Origin: Methylobacterium soli
GTDB taxonomy: Bacteria > Pseudomonadota > Alphaproteobacteria > Rhizobiales > Beijerinckiaceae
Assembly: GCF_008806385.1 (NCBI RefSeq)
Contig: NZ_VZZK01000007.1
Coordinates: 62,001 to 126,000, forward strand
DNA length: 64,000 nt
Reading direction: 5' to 3'
Shown: in pieces, positions 33,435 to 41,590 of the stretch
How the letters are laid out: the number at the start of each line of letters is the position of its first letter
Position numbering within the stretch: position 1 is the first letter of the stretch
Notes under the pieces: generated by a model
Told to the model about the DNA's origin: nothing
Database searches by the model: none
The model's input: only the letters and a program-made list of their open reading frames with translations
Made by a program: the position numbers and the translations under genes

Positions 33435-33645
33435 TCCGCGTGCCGTCGTCCCGCGGGGGCTTGCCGCACCGGAAGCGCTCGACGCGCCAGCGCTCATGGG
33501 ACCTCTGCCAGGCGGCCATCTGGGGCTGGGCGACGCTCATGCATTGCTGGGGAGTCCAGACCTCGTCGCCGAACGTATGGACGCGCAGGACGCAGTGCGA
33601 CGGATTCGAAGCCAGGCAGGTGAGGAAGTACAGTCCATAGAGCAT
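33430..33645 (-). CDS. Small Cys-containing hypothetical protein (71 aa)
   Basis: The 71-residue product from ATG 33645 (GGAG upstream) has four cysteines (L-T-C-L-A-S, S-H-C-V-L-R, Q-Q-C-M-S and F-R-C-G-K), three of them within the first 35 residues. It also has several Trp residues and a basic C-terminus. Small proteins of this arrangement recur in Methylobacterium as uncharacterised families. Function unknown; the Cys pattern suggests metal binding or disulfides. There is no obvious signal peptide, although the N-terminus is hydrophobic. Confidence 0.6.
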   Translation of the reverse strand: MLYGLYFLTCLASNPSHCVLRVHTFGDEVWTPQQCMSVAQPQMAAWQRSHERWRVERFRCGKPPRDDGTRI

Positions 33646-33835
33646 GCGACACGTCTCCGTGGCGTTGCGCGACGCTTCCTCGCAGTTCGATGTTGTTGCG
33701 GCCCTGCCGAGCAAGGGGCGTGCCGGAACCCGGCCCGGCCGGGGTTGCGGATCGCCCGAAAGCGCCTCGACGCCCTCCCGGCTCCGGAATCCTGGATGGC
33801 GTCGGGGGCGAGGGCGTCAAGCGCCGCCCGGGGCG

Positions 33836-33916
33836 CTACAGCACGAGGCTGACCGCCACGACGAGCAGAGCGGCCAGAACACCGAAGATGAGCGCGACGA
33901 CGAGCGGGCGGGACAC
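33836..33916 (-). CDS. 26-aa single-span membrane microprotein
   Basis: Starts with GTG at 33916 four bases after a perfect AGGAGG. The 26-residue product begins M-S-R-P and is then almost entirely hydrophobic (L-V-V-A-L-I-F-G-V-L-A-A-L-L-V-V-A-V-S-L-V-L). The combination of ideal ribosome site and an uninterrupted membrane helix makes a real microprotein likely. No homologue is recognised. Confidence 0.55.
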   Translation of the reverse strand: MSRPLVVALIFGVLAALLVVAVSLVL

Positions 33917-34243
33917 AACACCTCCTGCATCGCTCGATTGAACGGAGCATGTCGTTTAAAAATCGTTGAGACGCGCTGATGTACGGTTTACGACATTTGC
34001 ACTTTGTCGAATGCGATCGCGACGTTCGATGATCTTCCCCGGCCGCTTGCACGATGGCGATCTCCGAGCGGGCGATCAGAGGCGCGGATCGCGCCGTCCG
34101 CACGCGCACCTCCCTCACCGCCGGGGCCCGGCGTGGAGGCGGGCGCCCCCATGCCGCGGCTCCGCGGGGCCGCCGCCGAACGATTTCGCAAGGTTTGTCA
34201 GGCAGAAGCTCGTCGGGGAGCGGGGCCCGGGAAGAAGTCTGTC
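33917..34243. other. Divergent region before the HD-GYP regulator
   Basis: A 327-bp region. The part from 33950 to 34010 is AT-rich (TCGTTTAAAAATCGTTGAG, then ACGGTTTACGACATTTGC) and probably contains the promoters of the microprotein and the HD-GYP gene. A frame open upstream of the HD-GYP start encodes only Pro/Arg-rich sequence and is not taken as coding. Confidence 0.35.
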
Positions 34244-35290
34244 ATGCATGCGCTCGTCCTCGACGACGGTGAACTGAACAACCTCCTGATGGTCGAGGCC
34301 CTGCGGCCCATCGCTGGTTGCGAGCCGCATGACTTCACCCGGCCCGCCGACGCCCTCGCCTTCGCGCGGTCCTGCGCCCAGGACATCGGCGTCGTGATCA
34401 CGGATTACGACATGCCCGGCATGAACGGGGTCGCGTTCATCCAGGCCGCGCGCCAGATCCCGGGCCTTGCCCACGTGCCCTTCGTGATGGTGACGAGCAT
34501 CGACCAGCGCAGTCTCCGGCGCGAGGCCCTGGAGGCGGGGGCGACCGATTTCCTGACGAAGCCCTGCGACCCGGTCGAGATCCGGGCGCGGGTCACCAAT
34601 CTCCTGGCCCTGTCCCGGGCCTACCGGGACCAGCAGGCCCACGCCGCCGTGCTGGTCCGGGAGGTCGCGGCCGCCGTCGCCACGATCGAGGCGCGCGAGC
34701 GCGAGATCATCATGCTGCTGATGCGCGCCGCCGAGCATCGCGACACCGATACCGGCAACCATATCGCGCGCGTCGCCGCCTATGTGGGCCTGATCGCCGA
34801 GGCGCTCGGGTTCCCGGCGGCCGAGTGCCGCCAGCTCAGCCTCGCCTCCACCATGCACGATGTCGGCAAGATCGCCGTGCCGGACGCGATCCTGCTCAAG
34901 CCCGGCCCCCTGACGGCGGAGGAGCGCTCCGAGATGGAGCGCCATGCCGAGCGGGGCCAGCGCATCCTGGAGAGCAGCACCTCGTCGATCGCGCGCCTCG
35001 CGGCCGAGATCGCCGGGAGCCATCACGAGCGCTGGGACGGGGCGGGCTATCCCCAGAGGCTGCGGGGCGAGGCGATCCCGCTCTCGGGCCGCATCGTCGC
35101 CGTCGCGGACGTGTTCGACGCCCTCACGACGGAGCGTCCCTACAAGCGGGCCTGGTCCTTCGAGGAGGCGCGCGCCCACCTCGTCGCCCAGGCCGGACGG
35201 CATTTCGATGCGGCCGTGGTGGAGGCCTTCCTGAGCCGGTGGCCCGAGATCGCCGCCGGGACGCTCCAGGCGGCGAGCGAAGCGGCCTGA
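34244..35290 (+). CDS. Response regulator with HD-GYP domain (cyclic-di-GMP phosphodiesterase, RpfG type)
   Basis: The 348-residue protein has a receiver domain (1-120; acidic pocket D-D-G, phosphoacceptor in I-T-D-Y-D-M-P-G near Asp54, K of T-K-P near 106). An HD-GYP domain follows with H-D at 205-206, the H-H-E-R-W-D-G motif and G-Y-P at 268-270. HD-GYP proteins hydrolyse cyclic di-GMP. ATG 34244 is chosen because the receiver starts immediately after it; a longer open frame begins at 34004. The gene lies 27 bp before a hybrid kinase gene, a natural signalling partner. Confidence 0.92.
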   Translation: MHALVLDDGELNNLLMVEALRPIAGCEPHDFTRPADALAFARSCAQDIGVVITDYDMPGMNGVAFIQAARQIPGLAHVPFVMVTSIDQRSLRREALEAGATDFLTKPCDPVEIRARVTNLLALSRAYRDQQAHAAVLVREVAAAVATIEAREREIIMLLMRAAEHRDTDTGNHIARVAAYVGLIAEALGFPAAECRQLSLASTMHDVGKIAVPDAILLKPGPLTAEERSEMERHAERGQRILESSTSSIARLAAEIAGSHHERWDGAGYPQRLRGEAIPLSGRIVAVADVFDALTTERPYKRAWSFEEARAHLVAQAGRHFDAAVVEAFLSRWPEIAAGTLQAASEAA

Positions 35291-35317
35291 GACCGGACGG
35301 CGCGAGGGGCAGGCAGG

Positions 35318-38032
35318 GTGTCGATGACAGGGATCAACCGCTCGGGCGCGCGCGCCTATCGCTCCCTGGCCCAGCGGCTCGGCTGGGCGGTCGTCGGGGC
35401 CGTCCTGATCGCGCTCTCGGCGGGCACGGGCCTCAGCGTCTGGAACGAGCTCGACCGCTACGCCGTCGACAAGCGGGCGGCGCTCCTCGACCTCGCGAGG
35501 GTCTTCGCCAGCGCCAGCGCGAAGGCCGCCGCGGCCCGCGACCCAGAGCCGGTCGAGGCGGTCCTGCGGGCGATCGCCGACCAGAACAACCTCGTCTACG
35601 CCGCCCTCACCCTGTCCGACGGAACGCTGCTGGCCGAGCAGGGGCTCGGCCTGCGCCTCGCGGGCGATGTCGACCTCGACCGCCAGGAGGGCGTCTCGGC
35701 CCTCGACCTCGCGCTGACCCGGACCGTGAGCCTCAGCGTGCCGGTGATCTCGGCCGGGCGCCCGGTCGGCCGCGTCACCGTGATCTCCGAGACGGCCGAC
35801 CTGTCGGCGCGCCTCCTGCACCTGCTCCGGAACGCGGCCGTGGCGGCGAGCCTCGCGCTCCTGATCGGGCTCCTGGTGTCCTGGCGCCTGCAGAAGGCCC
35901 TGACGCGCCCGCTCATCGCGCTCACCGAGACCATGAACGCGGTGCGGGCGAACCACGACTACGCCACCCTCGCCCCCGTCACCACGAATGACGAGGTCGG
36001 GGCGCTGGCCGCCACCTTCAACGGGCTCCTGGGCGCCGTCCGGACCCGCGACCAGGCGCTCGCCCGCCACCGCGCCACCCTGGAGCAGGAGGTCAGCGAC
36101 CGCACCGCCGACCTCAGCGAGGCCAAGCAGGTGGCCGAGGCCGCCAACGCCGCGAAATCCACCTTCCTGGCGACGATGAGCCACGAGATCCGCACGCCGA
36201 TGAACGGCATGCTGGTCATGGCCGAGCTGCTCGCCGCCGCCGACCTGCCCCAGCGCCAGCGCCGCTACGCCGAGGTGATCGCCCGCTCCGGCCAGAGCCT
36301 CCTCGCCATCATCAACGACATCTTGGACTTCGCGAAGGTGGAGGCCGGCAAGCTCGAACTGGAGCGCATCCCGGTCGCCACCGCGGAGATCACCGACACG
36401 GTCGTGACCCTGTTCGGCGAGCGCGCCAGGGCCAAGGGGCTCGACCTCGCCGCCGAGATCGCCCCGGGGGTGCCGAGCGCCTTCCTGGGCGACCCCGTCC
36501 GCCTCGGCCAGGTCCTCGGCAATTTCGTCAACAACGCCCTCAAGTTCACCGAGGCGGGCCACGTCCTGATCCGGGTCGGCGCACGTTCTGAGGGGCGCAT
36601 CCTGGAGATGAGCGTCACCGATACCGGCATCGGCATCCCGGCCGCGACGCTGCCGACGATCTTCTCGGCCTTCTCCCAGGCCGATCAATCCACGACGCGC
36701 CGCTTCGGCGGCACCGGCCTCGGCCTCTCGATCGCGCAGTCGCTCGTCGGCGCCATGGGGGGCGAGATCGGGGTGACGAGCGAGCTAGGCCAGGGATCGA
36801 CCTTCTGGGTCCGGCTGCCCGTCGAGATCCTGGCGATGCCGGATGCCGTCCGGCGCGACCCGGCGGTTCCGGCCTCCGTCCGGATCGAGGCCCTCGGGGC
36901 CGCGACCGGCCGCGTGGCCGAGGCGGGCTTGCGCGACGCCGGATTCGCCCCGGGGGCGGATGCGGCGCCCGCGCACTGGATCCTTTCGGCCGAGGCGCTG
37001 ATGCGGCGCGGCAAGCGGCCCGGCGGCGGCCGCGTGCTCGCCCTCGCGCCGATGGGCGACCCGAGCGGCGCGCAGGTCCTGCGCGCGGGCCTCGCCGACG
37101 AGGTCCTGCGCTGGCCCCTGGTCCAGGCCGAGTGGCGGCCGGCGCTCGCCGCGCTTGCCGCCGGGACCGCGTTCGAGGCCCCGGCGGGGCAGGCCGCGGC
37201 CACCCCGGACCTGCCCCGGTTCGACGCCGCGCGGGTGCTCGTCGCCGACGACAACCCGGTGAACCGCGAGGTCGCGGCCGAGGCGCTCAACCGCTGCGGC
37301 ATCACCCGGATCGTCATGGTGGAGAACGGCCAGGAGGCGGTCGAGGCCGCGCGCGGCGGCGGGTTCGATCTCGTCCTGATGGATGGCAGCATGCCGGTCC
37401 TCGACGGCTTCGCGGCCACCCGGGCGATCCGCGCCGACGAGGCGCTGGCCGGCACCCGCCGGGTCCCGGTCGTCGCCCTCACGGCCCACGTCATCGGCAC
37501 GGCGGCGGATGCGTGGCAGGCGGCCGGGATGGACGGGGTGCTGGTGAAGCCCTTCACGCTGGCCGACCTCGCGCGCATGCTCGCCGCCACGCTCCCCGAT
37601 CACGCGGGCGCTCGCGCGCCCGTCCCGGACGGGGCGCCGGAGGAGGCGCCCGCGGCGGGCGCGACGGACGTCCGGCTCCTCGACCCGGACACCCTCGCGA
37701 GCCTCTCCGAGATCGCCGCGCAGAGCGGCACCCCCTTCATCGAGCGCCTCCTGCGCCTCTTCCGCGACCACGGCCCGACCGCCCTCGACGCCCTCGAGGC
37801 CGCGACCGAGGCCGGGGATGCGCCGGCGGTCGCGAGCGCGGCGCACGGCCTCAAATCCATGAGCGTGAATGTCGGCGCGCAAGCCCTCGGTCACGCCCTC
37901 GCCCGGATCGAGCGCCAGGCCCGCCTCGACGGGATCTGCCCCGAGGCCGGCCTCCTGGCCGGGCTCCGGCCCCTGCTGGCCGACACCCAGGCGGCGCTGC
38001 AGAGCCATTTCCGGGTGATGCGCGCCGCGTGA
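35318..38032 (+). CDS. Hybrid sensor histidine kinase with receiver and Hpt domains
   Basis: The 904-residue kinase has TM1 (about 20-42), a periplasmic sensor (about 45-165), TM2, a HAMP segment, a HisKA box F-L-A-T-M-S-H-E-I-R-T-P with His289, and an ATPase domain (N-A-L-K-F-T, D-T-G-I-G-I, G-T-G-L-G-L-S). A receiver follows with Asp689 (L-M-D-G-S-M-P), and a C-terminal Hpt domain has His843 (A-H-G-L-K-S). The residues 510-625 linker may be a second, degenerate receiver. GTG 35318 or ATG 35324 are possible starts. The Hpt would let phosphate pass to a separate regulator, most simply the HD-GYP protein encoded just upstream. Confidence 0.9.
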   Translation: MSMTGINRSGARAYRSLAQRLGWAVVGAVLIALSAGTGLSVWNELDRYAVDKRAALLDLARVFASASAKAAAARDPEPVEAVLRAIADQNNLVYAALTLSDGTLLAEQGLGLRLAGDVDLDRQEGVSALDLALTRTVSLSVPVISAGRPVGRVTVISETADLSARLLHLLRNAAVAASLALLIGLLVSWRLQKALTRPLIALTETMNAVRANHDYATLAPVTTNDEVGALAATFNGLLGAVRTRDQALARHRATLEQEVSDRTADLSEAKQVAEAANAAKSTFLATMSHEIRTPMNGMLVMAELLAAADLPQRQRRYAEVIARSGQSLLAIINDILDFAKVEAGKLELERIPVATAEITDTVVTLFGERARAKGLDLAAEIAPGVPSAFLGDPVRLGQVLGNFVNNALKFTEAGHVLIRVGARSEGRILEMSVTDTGIGIPAATLPTIFSAFSQADQSTTRRFGGTGLGLSIAQSLVGAMGGEIGVTSELGQGSTFWVRLPVEILAMPDAVRRDPAVPASVRIEALGAATGRVAEAGLRDAGFAPGADAAPAHWILSAEALMRRGKRPGGGRVLALAPMGDPSGAQVLRAGLADEVLRWPLVQAEWRPALAALAAGTAFEAPAGQAAATPDLPRFDAARVLVADDNPVNREVAAEALNRCGITRIVMVENGQEAVEAARGGGFDLVLMDGSMPVLDGFAATRAIRADEALAGTRRVPVVALTAHVIGTAADAWQAAGMDGVLVKPFTLADLARMLAATLPDHAGARAPVPDGAPEEAPAAGATDVRLLDPDTLASLSEIAAQSGTPFIERLLRLFRDHGPTALDALEAATEAGDAPAVASAAHGLKSMSVNVGAQALGHALARIERQARLDGICPEAGLLAGLRPLLADTQAALQSHFRVMRAA

Positions 38033-38093
38033 GGCCGGGAGGGCTCCCGGGGCGGGTCGATCGCCGGGGGCCGCGGGATCCGAACGGGACGGC

Positions 38094-38687
38094 TCAGGAA
38101 TCCAGCGTCGCCGGGCAGGGCTGGCCGCCGGGCAGCACGACCTCTTCCTGGCCGTTGATGCGCACGCCCTCGCGCACCGGCCAGATCTTCGTGTAGGCGA
38201 AGCGCCAGCCGTTCAGGCCGGGGAAGATCGTGAAGACCGCCCGGTAGCGCATCTTCACCTCGGCCATGACGTAGCGGGCCCCGTTGGTCTCCATCCCGGC
38301 CGGCACCGGCGCCAGCGCGCTCCCGGGAATGCGCGCCTGGTCGTTCTGCGCGGCGCTGGAGCAGACCCGGGCGACGTAGCCCTTCGGCGTCTGGTAGACG
38401 CCCGCGGCCGTCAGCACGATGCCGGCCGAACTCACGTCGTAGGGGGCCGCGACCGTCCGGGCGGCCGCGTAGACATCCGCCAGGGTGCCGAAATCGCTGC
38501 GCGAGATCAGGTCCGCCATCGCGCTCGCCGCGCCGGCGAGGCGCCGGCCCGTCGTGTAGGCCCGCGGGATGTCGATGGCCGCCATGAAGAGCAGGATCAG
38601 GGTCGGGGCGATCAGCCCGAACTCGGTCGCGCTCACGCCCGCCTGGGCGCAGGGCAAGCTCCGGAGGCGGGCGAGCCCGGACCTCAC
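38094..38687 (-). CDS. tadE: TadE-like pilus assembly protein (second copy)
   Basis: A 197-residue protein. The N-terminal block A-Q-A-G-V-S-A-T-E-F-G-L-I-A-P-T-L-I-L-L-F-M-A is the TadE signature: a short leader, then Glu at position +5 of a hydrophobic helix, like type IV pseudopilins. The rest is periplasmic and contains two cysteines (V-C-S-S-A, P-C-P-A-T). It starts at GTG 38687, overlapping the other TadE gene by 4 bases. TadE-like minor pilins support Flp pilus assembly, but the rest of the tad machinery is not in the window. Confidence 0.85.
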   Translation of the reverse strand: MRSGLARLRSLPCAQAGVSATEFGLIAPTLILLFMAAIDIPRAYTTGRRLAGAASAMADLISRSDFGTLADVYAAARTVAAPYDVSSAGIVLTAAGVYQTPKGYVARVCSSAAQNDQARIPGSALAPVPAGMETNGARYVMAEVKMRYRAVFTIFPGLNGWRFAYTKIWPVREGVRINGQEEVVLPGGQPCPATLDS

Positions 38688-39337
38688 GTGCAGGATCTCG
38701 CCGCGTAGGGCTCGGTCCGGAAGATCATCGTGGTGATCAGGAGCTGCCGGCCCCCCGTCATGGTCTGGCCGCTGAAATTGAGGGCGCTGAACGGGCGCAT
38801 CACCGGCACGGCGGCCCGCAGGGCGATGATGTCGCCGCCGGCCGGGCAATCGAAATGCGTCCCGAAGCTGACGACCCAATCCTTCTTGGTGCCGTCATAG
38901 GCCTCGGTCGGCTGGGCCGCCGCGAACCCGCCCGAGCGCTGCACGTCGAGGCGCAGATCCTCGCACCGGAAGAACACGACCCCGTTCCGGCACATCAGCC
39001 GGCGCATGCGCTCGGCCGGGTCGGTTCCGTCGGCGGTGTCCTGGAACTCGCCGGTGCGCAGGACGCGGGCGGCGCGGTCGACCGCCCCGTCGAGGGTCTG
39101 CTGCGAGAGGAGCAGGAAGGCGGCTTCGAAGATGATGCACAGGAGGGCGAAGAACGGGATCGCCAGGAGCGCGAACTCGACGGCCGTCGCCCCGCCGCGA
39201 TCCCGGGCGAGGGCCCGCCAGAGCGCGGCGCGGCGCGGCGCCCGCGGGGCGGCGACCCGGCGACGCGGCGCGGCGGACGGGACCGATCCGTCGCCGTCGC
39301 GCGGCCTTCCCCGACCTGTCTCGCCACCGCCCTGCAT
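38684..39337 (-). CDS. tadE: TadE-like pilus assembly protein (first copy)
   Basis: A 217-residue protein from ATG 39337 (GTG 39349 is also possible). A basic, Arg-rich N-terminus (about 45 residues) leads to D-R-G-G-A-T-A-V-E-F-A-L-L-A-I-P-F-F, the TadE signature with Glu in the hydrophobic helix. The periplasmic part has several cysteines (M-C-R-N-G, R-C-E-D-L, D-C-P-A-G, S-C-T). It forms a two-gene unit with the second TadE gene. The long Arg-rich leader is unusual compared with typical TadE, and a shorter start cannot be excluded. Confidence 0.82.
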   Translation of the reverse strand: MQGGGETGRGRPRDGDGSVPSAAPRRRVAAPRAPRRAALWRALARDRGGATAVEFALLAIPFFALLCIIFEAAFLLLSQQTLDGAVDRAARVLRTGEFQDTADGTDPAERMRRLMCRNGVVFFRCEDLRLDVQRSGGFAAAQPTEAYDGTKKDWVVSFGTHFDCPAGGDIIALRAAVPVMRPFSALNFSGQTMTGGRQLLITTMIFRTEPYAARSCT

Positions 39338-39632
39338 CGACGAGCCCACAATCTCCCGGTCCGAACCGTTGCGCCGCACCGATCAGCGATCGCTCATCCT
39401 GGGCGGCAAGCGGTTGAGAGATCGTAAGAAGAGCGGCGGAATCCGGCCCTGGAGGCCGCAAGACTCACCATTCTCCTTAATAGATGCTTTCGCGCCGCGT
39501 TCCGTAACCGCGAATTTACTGAGAAGACTCTGATTCCGGCTCAAGTGATCGCGAAGCAATGGCTGCCGCTTTCGACTCGGGACCTGTTAACGCTCCCCAC
39601 CTTACGCTCGCGGACCTTGCTCGACGGAAGAT

Positions 39633-41069
39633 GTGGCGCGCGTGAACCCGAACCCATCCCGCCCGATGCCCCGTGACGGCCGGAGGCCCGCAAGCCGCCC
39701 GGGCCCGGCCGCCTGGCTGCGGGCCTTCGGGGCGGATCGCGGCGGCTCGATCGCCCTCATCTTCGGATTGAGCGCCGTGCTGCTGATCGGTCTGGCGGGT
39801 GGGGGCGCCGATTATGCCCGCCTCGCCGCGCGGCGCGGCCAGTTGCAGGGCGCGGTCGATGCCGGCGCGCTCGCGGGCGGCAACGCCCTCAAGCTCGCCA
39901 TGCCGAGCGCGGACGCGATCATCGGCCTGACGACGCAGACCATCCGCACCCAGGCGCAGGCGCCGGAGGACCGGCCGCTGACGATCCGGGTGACGGTCTC
40001 CGACGACAAGACCACCGTCTCCGCCTCGGCCGAGGAGGAGTTTTCCCTCGCCTTCGGGGGCTATGTCGGCGTGCCGAAGGTGCAGATCGCCGTGAAGGCC
40101 CGCGCCAGCGTCGTCGGGCGGATGCGCCTCTGCATGCTGACCCTCGATGCCGGCGCGCCGGCCGCCTTCGCGCTCCAGAAGAACGCCCAGGTCACCGCCA
40201 ACGATTGCGCGCTCTACTCGAACTCCGCCAGCACCCGCGGCATGATGGGCCAGGACAGCGCCATGGCGCGGGCCCAGACGATCTGCTCCGCCGGCGGCTT
40301 CGACGGGGCCCGGGCGAATTTCTCGCCGACGCCCCAGACCGATTGCCCGGTGATCCAGGATCCCCTGAAGGACCGGCCGGCGCCGCCGATCGGCGCTTGT
40401 GCGCAGCTGCCCTGGCCGCTGAACCTCGTCGTGGCCAAGGGCCCGGCGACGATCGATGTCGACGCGACCCTGGAGCCCGGCACCTATTGCGGAGGCCTGC
40501 GCATCACCAAGAAGGCCGTCGTCACCCTGAAGCCGGGCATCTACGTGATGAAGGACGGCCCCCTGGTCGTCGACAAGTCGGGCTCGTTGTCGGGCACGGA
40601 CGTGGCCTTCTACTTCACCGGCAGCAAGGGCGGCCTCCTGTTCGACAAGAAGACCACCATCAGCTTGTCGGCGCCGACGACGGGCGTGATGGCCGGCCTG
40701 CTGATGTCGGAGGAGCGGACCGTCAGCGTCCCGCTCGACCCGCTCCTGAGCCTGACCGATCCGCTCCTCGAGCTGCTCATCCCGCCGACCCCGCCGCCGC
40801 TGGGGCTGACGAAGCCGGTGCGGACCTACCGCATCATCAGCGACAATGCCCGCACGATGCTGGGGACGATCTATCTCCCGGCCGGCCGCCTCGTCATCGA
40901 CGCGTCGCGCCCCGTCGCGGACCAATCCGCCTACACGGTCGTGGTGGCCCAGCAGGTCAACCTCTACGAGGGCCCGAACCTGTATCTCAACGCCAATTAC
41001 GAGGCGACGAGCGTGCCGGTGCCGAAGGGCGTCGGCCCGGTGAGCGGCCGGCTGATGCTGACGCAGTGA
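39633..41069 (+). CDS. tadG: TadG-like pilus assembly protein with extended repeat-rich C-terminus
   Basis: A 478-residue protein starting at GTG 39633. The N-terminal part has R-G-G-S-I-A-L-I-F-G-L-S-A-V-L-L-I-G-L-A-G-G, the TadG-type leader and membrane helix, followed by A-D-Y-A-R-L. Unlike typical TadG proteins I see no clear von Willebrand factor A domain. Instead, from residue 280 there are short, regular beta segments (V-V-T-L-K-P-G-I-Y-V-M-K, D-V-A-F-Y-F-T-G, G-T-I-Y-L-P-A-G-R-L) that suggest a solenoid. It is divergent from the two tadE genes across 250 bp. Confidence 0.8.
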   Translation: MARVNPNPSRPMPRDGRRPASRPGPAAWLRAFGADRGGSIALIFGLSAVLLIGLAGGGADYARLAARRGQLQGAVDAGALAGGNALKLAMPSADAIIGLTTQTIRTQAQAPEDRPLTIRVTVSDDKTTVSASAEEEFSLAFGGYVGVPKVQIAVKARASVVGRMRLCMLTLDAGAPAAFALQKNAQVTANDCALYSNSASTRGMMGQDSAMARAQTICSAGGFDGARANFSPTPQTDCPVIQDPLKDRPAPPIGACAQLPWPLNLVVAKGPATIDVDATLEPGTYCGGLRITKKAVVTLKPGIYVMKDGPLVVDKSGSLSGTDVAFYFTGSKGGLLFDKKTTISLSAPTTGVMAGLLMSEERTVSVPLDPLLSLTDPLLELLIPPTPPPLGLTKPVRTYRIISDNARTMLGTIYLPAGRLVIDASRPVADQSAYTVVVAQQVNLYEGPNLYLNANYEATSVPVPKGVGPVSGRLMLTQ

Positions 41070-41132
41070 TCCGGCGGCCCGCGGCCCGCATCGTGCCCGG
41101 ATCTGCCCGGATCCAGCCGGATCCGCCCGGGA

Positions 41133-41381
41133 TCAGCCCTTCTTCTGGGCCTTCATGTAGCTGGTGATGGCGGATTGGCAGTTCGGGCTGAGCTTGGCCT
41201 TGTTCTGCCGGAAGCAGGCATGGACCTCGGGGCTGTCCGGCGCGAGGTCGCCGCAATAGGTCAGGTAATCGCCCGTGCAATACTGCTTCAGGGCGCTGCG
41301 ATCGGGGGCCGTCCCGGCGCTCGGGGCCGCGAGGGCCGCGGCGGTGGTGGCCAGAAGGGCGAGGGCGGTGCGTACCAGCAC
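41133..41381 (-). CDS. Secreted Cys-rich repeat protein
   Basis: The GTG at 41381 follows GGAG and gives 82 residues: signal peptide (A-L-A-L-L-A-T-T-A-A-A-L-A-A, cleavage near A-L-A-A-P) and a mature part with four cysteines (Y-C-T-G-D-Y-L-T-Y-C-G-D, then H-A-C-F-R-Q-N, P-N-C-Q-S). The spacing resembles the Cys-rich repeat of the PF00839 type, which is seen in many small alphaproteobacterial exported proteins. Periplasmic function unknown. It is not in an operon with its neighbours. Confidence 0.75.
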   Translation of the reverse strand: MLVRTALALLATTAAALAAPSAGTAPDRSALKQYCTGDYLTYCGDLAPDSPEVHACFRQNKAKLSPNCQSAITSYMKAQKKG

Positions 41382-41590
41382 GAGATCAACTCCACACAAC
41401 CCGGCGAGCCCGGGCGTGGAGCGTAGATCAAGGGATCGCGACAAGAATGGGTTAGCTTGGCTGTAGGCCGCCCGGTCCGGCTGACGCATCGGCAAACCCG
41501 GTCACGGCAGAACCGAACAGCTGCTTCCGTGAGACGGGACGCGGCCCTAGGCTCCGCGCCGGTCCCGATCTGCCGAAGGAAGGCTCGTTG

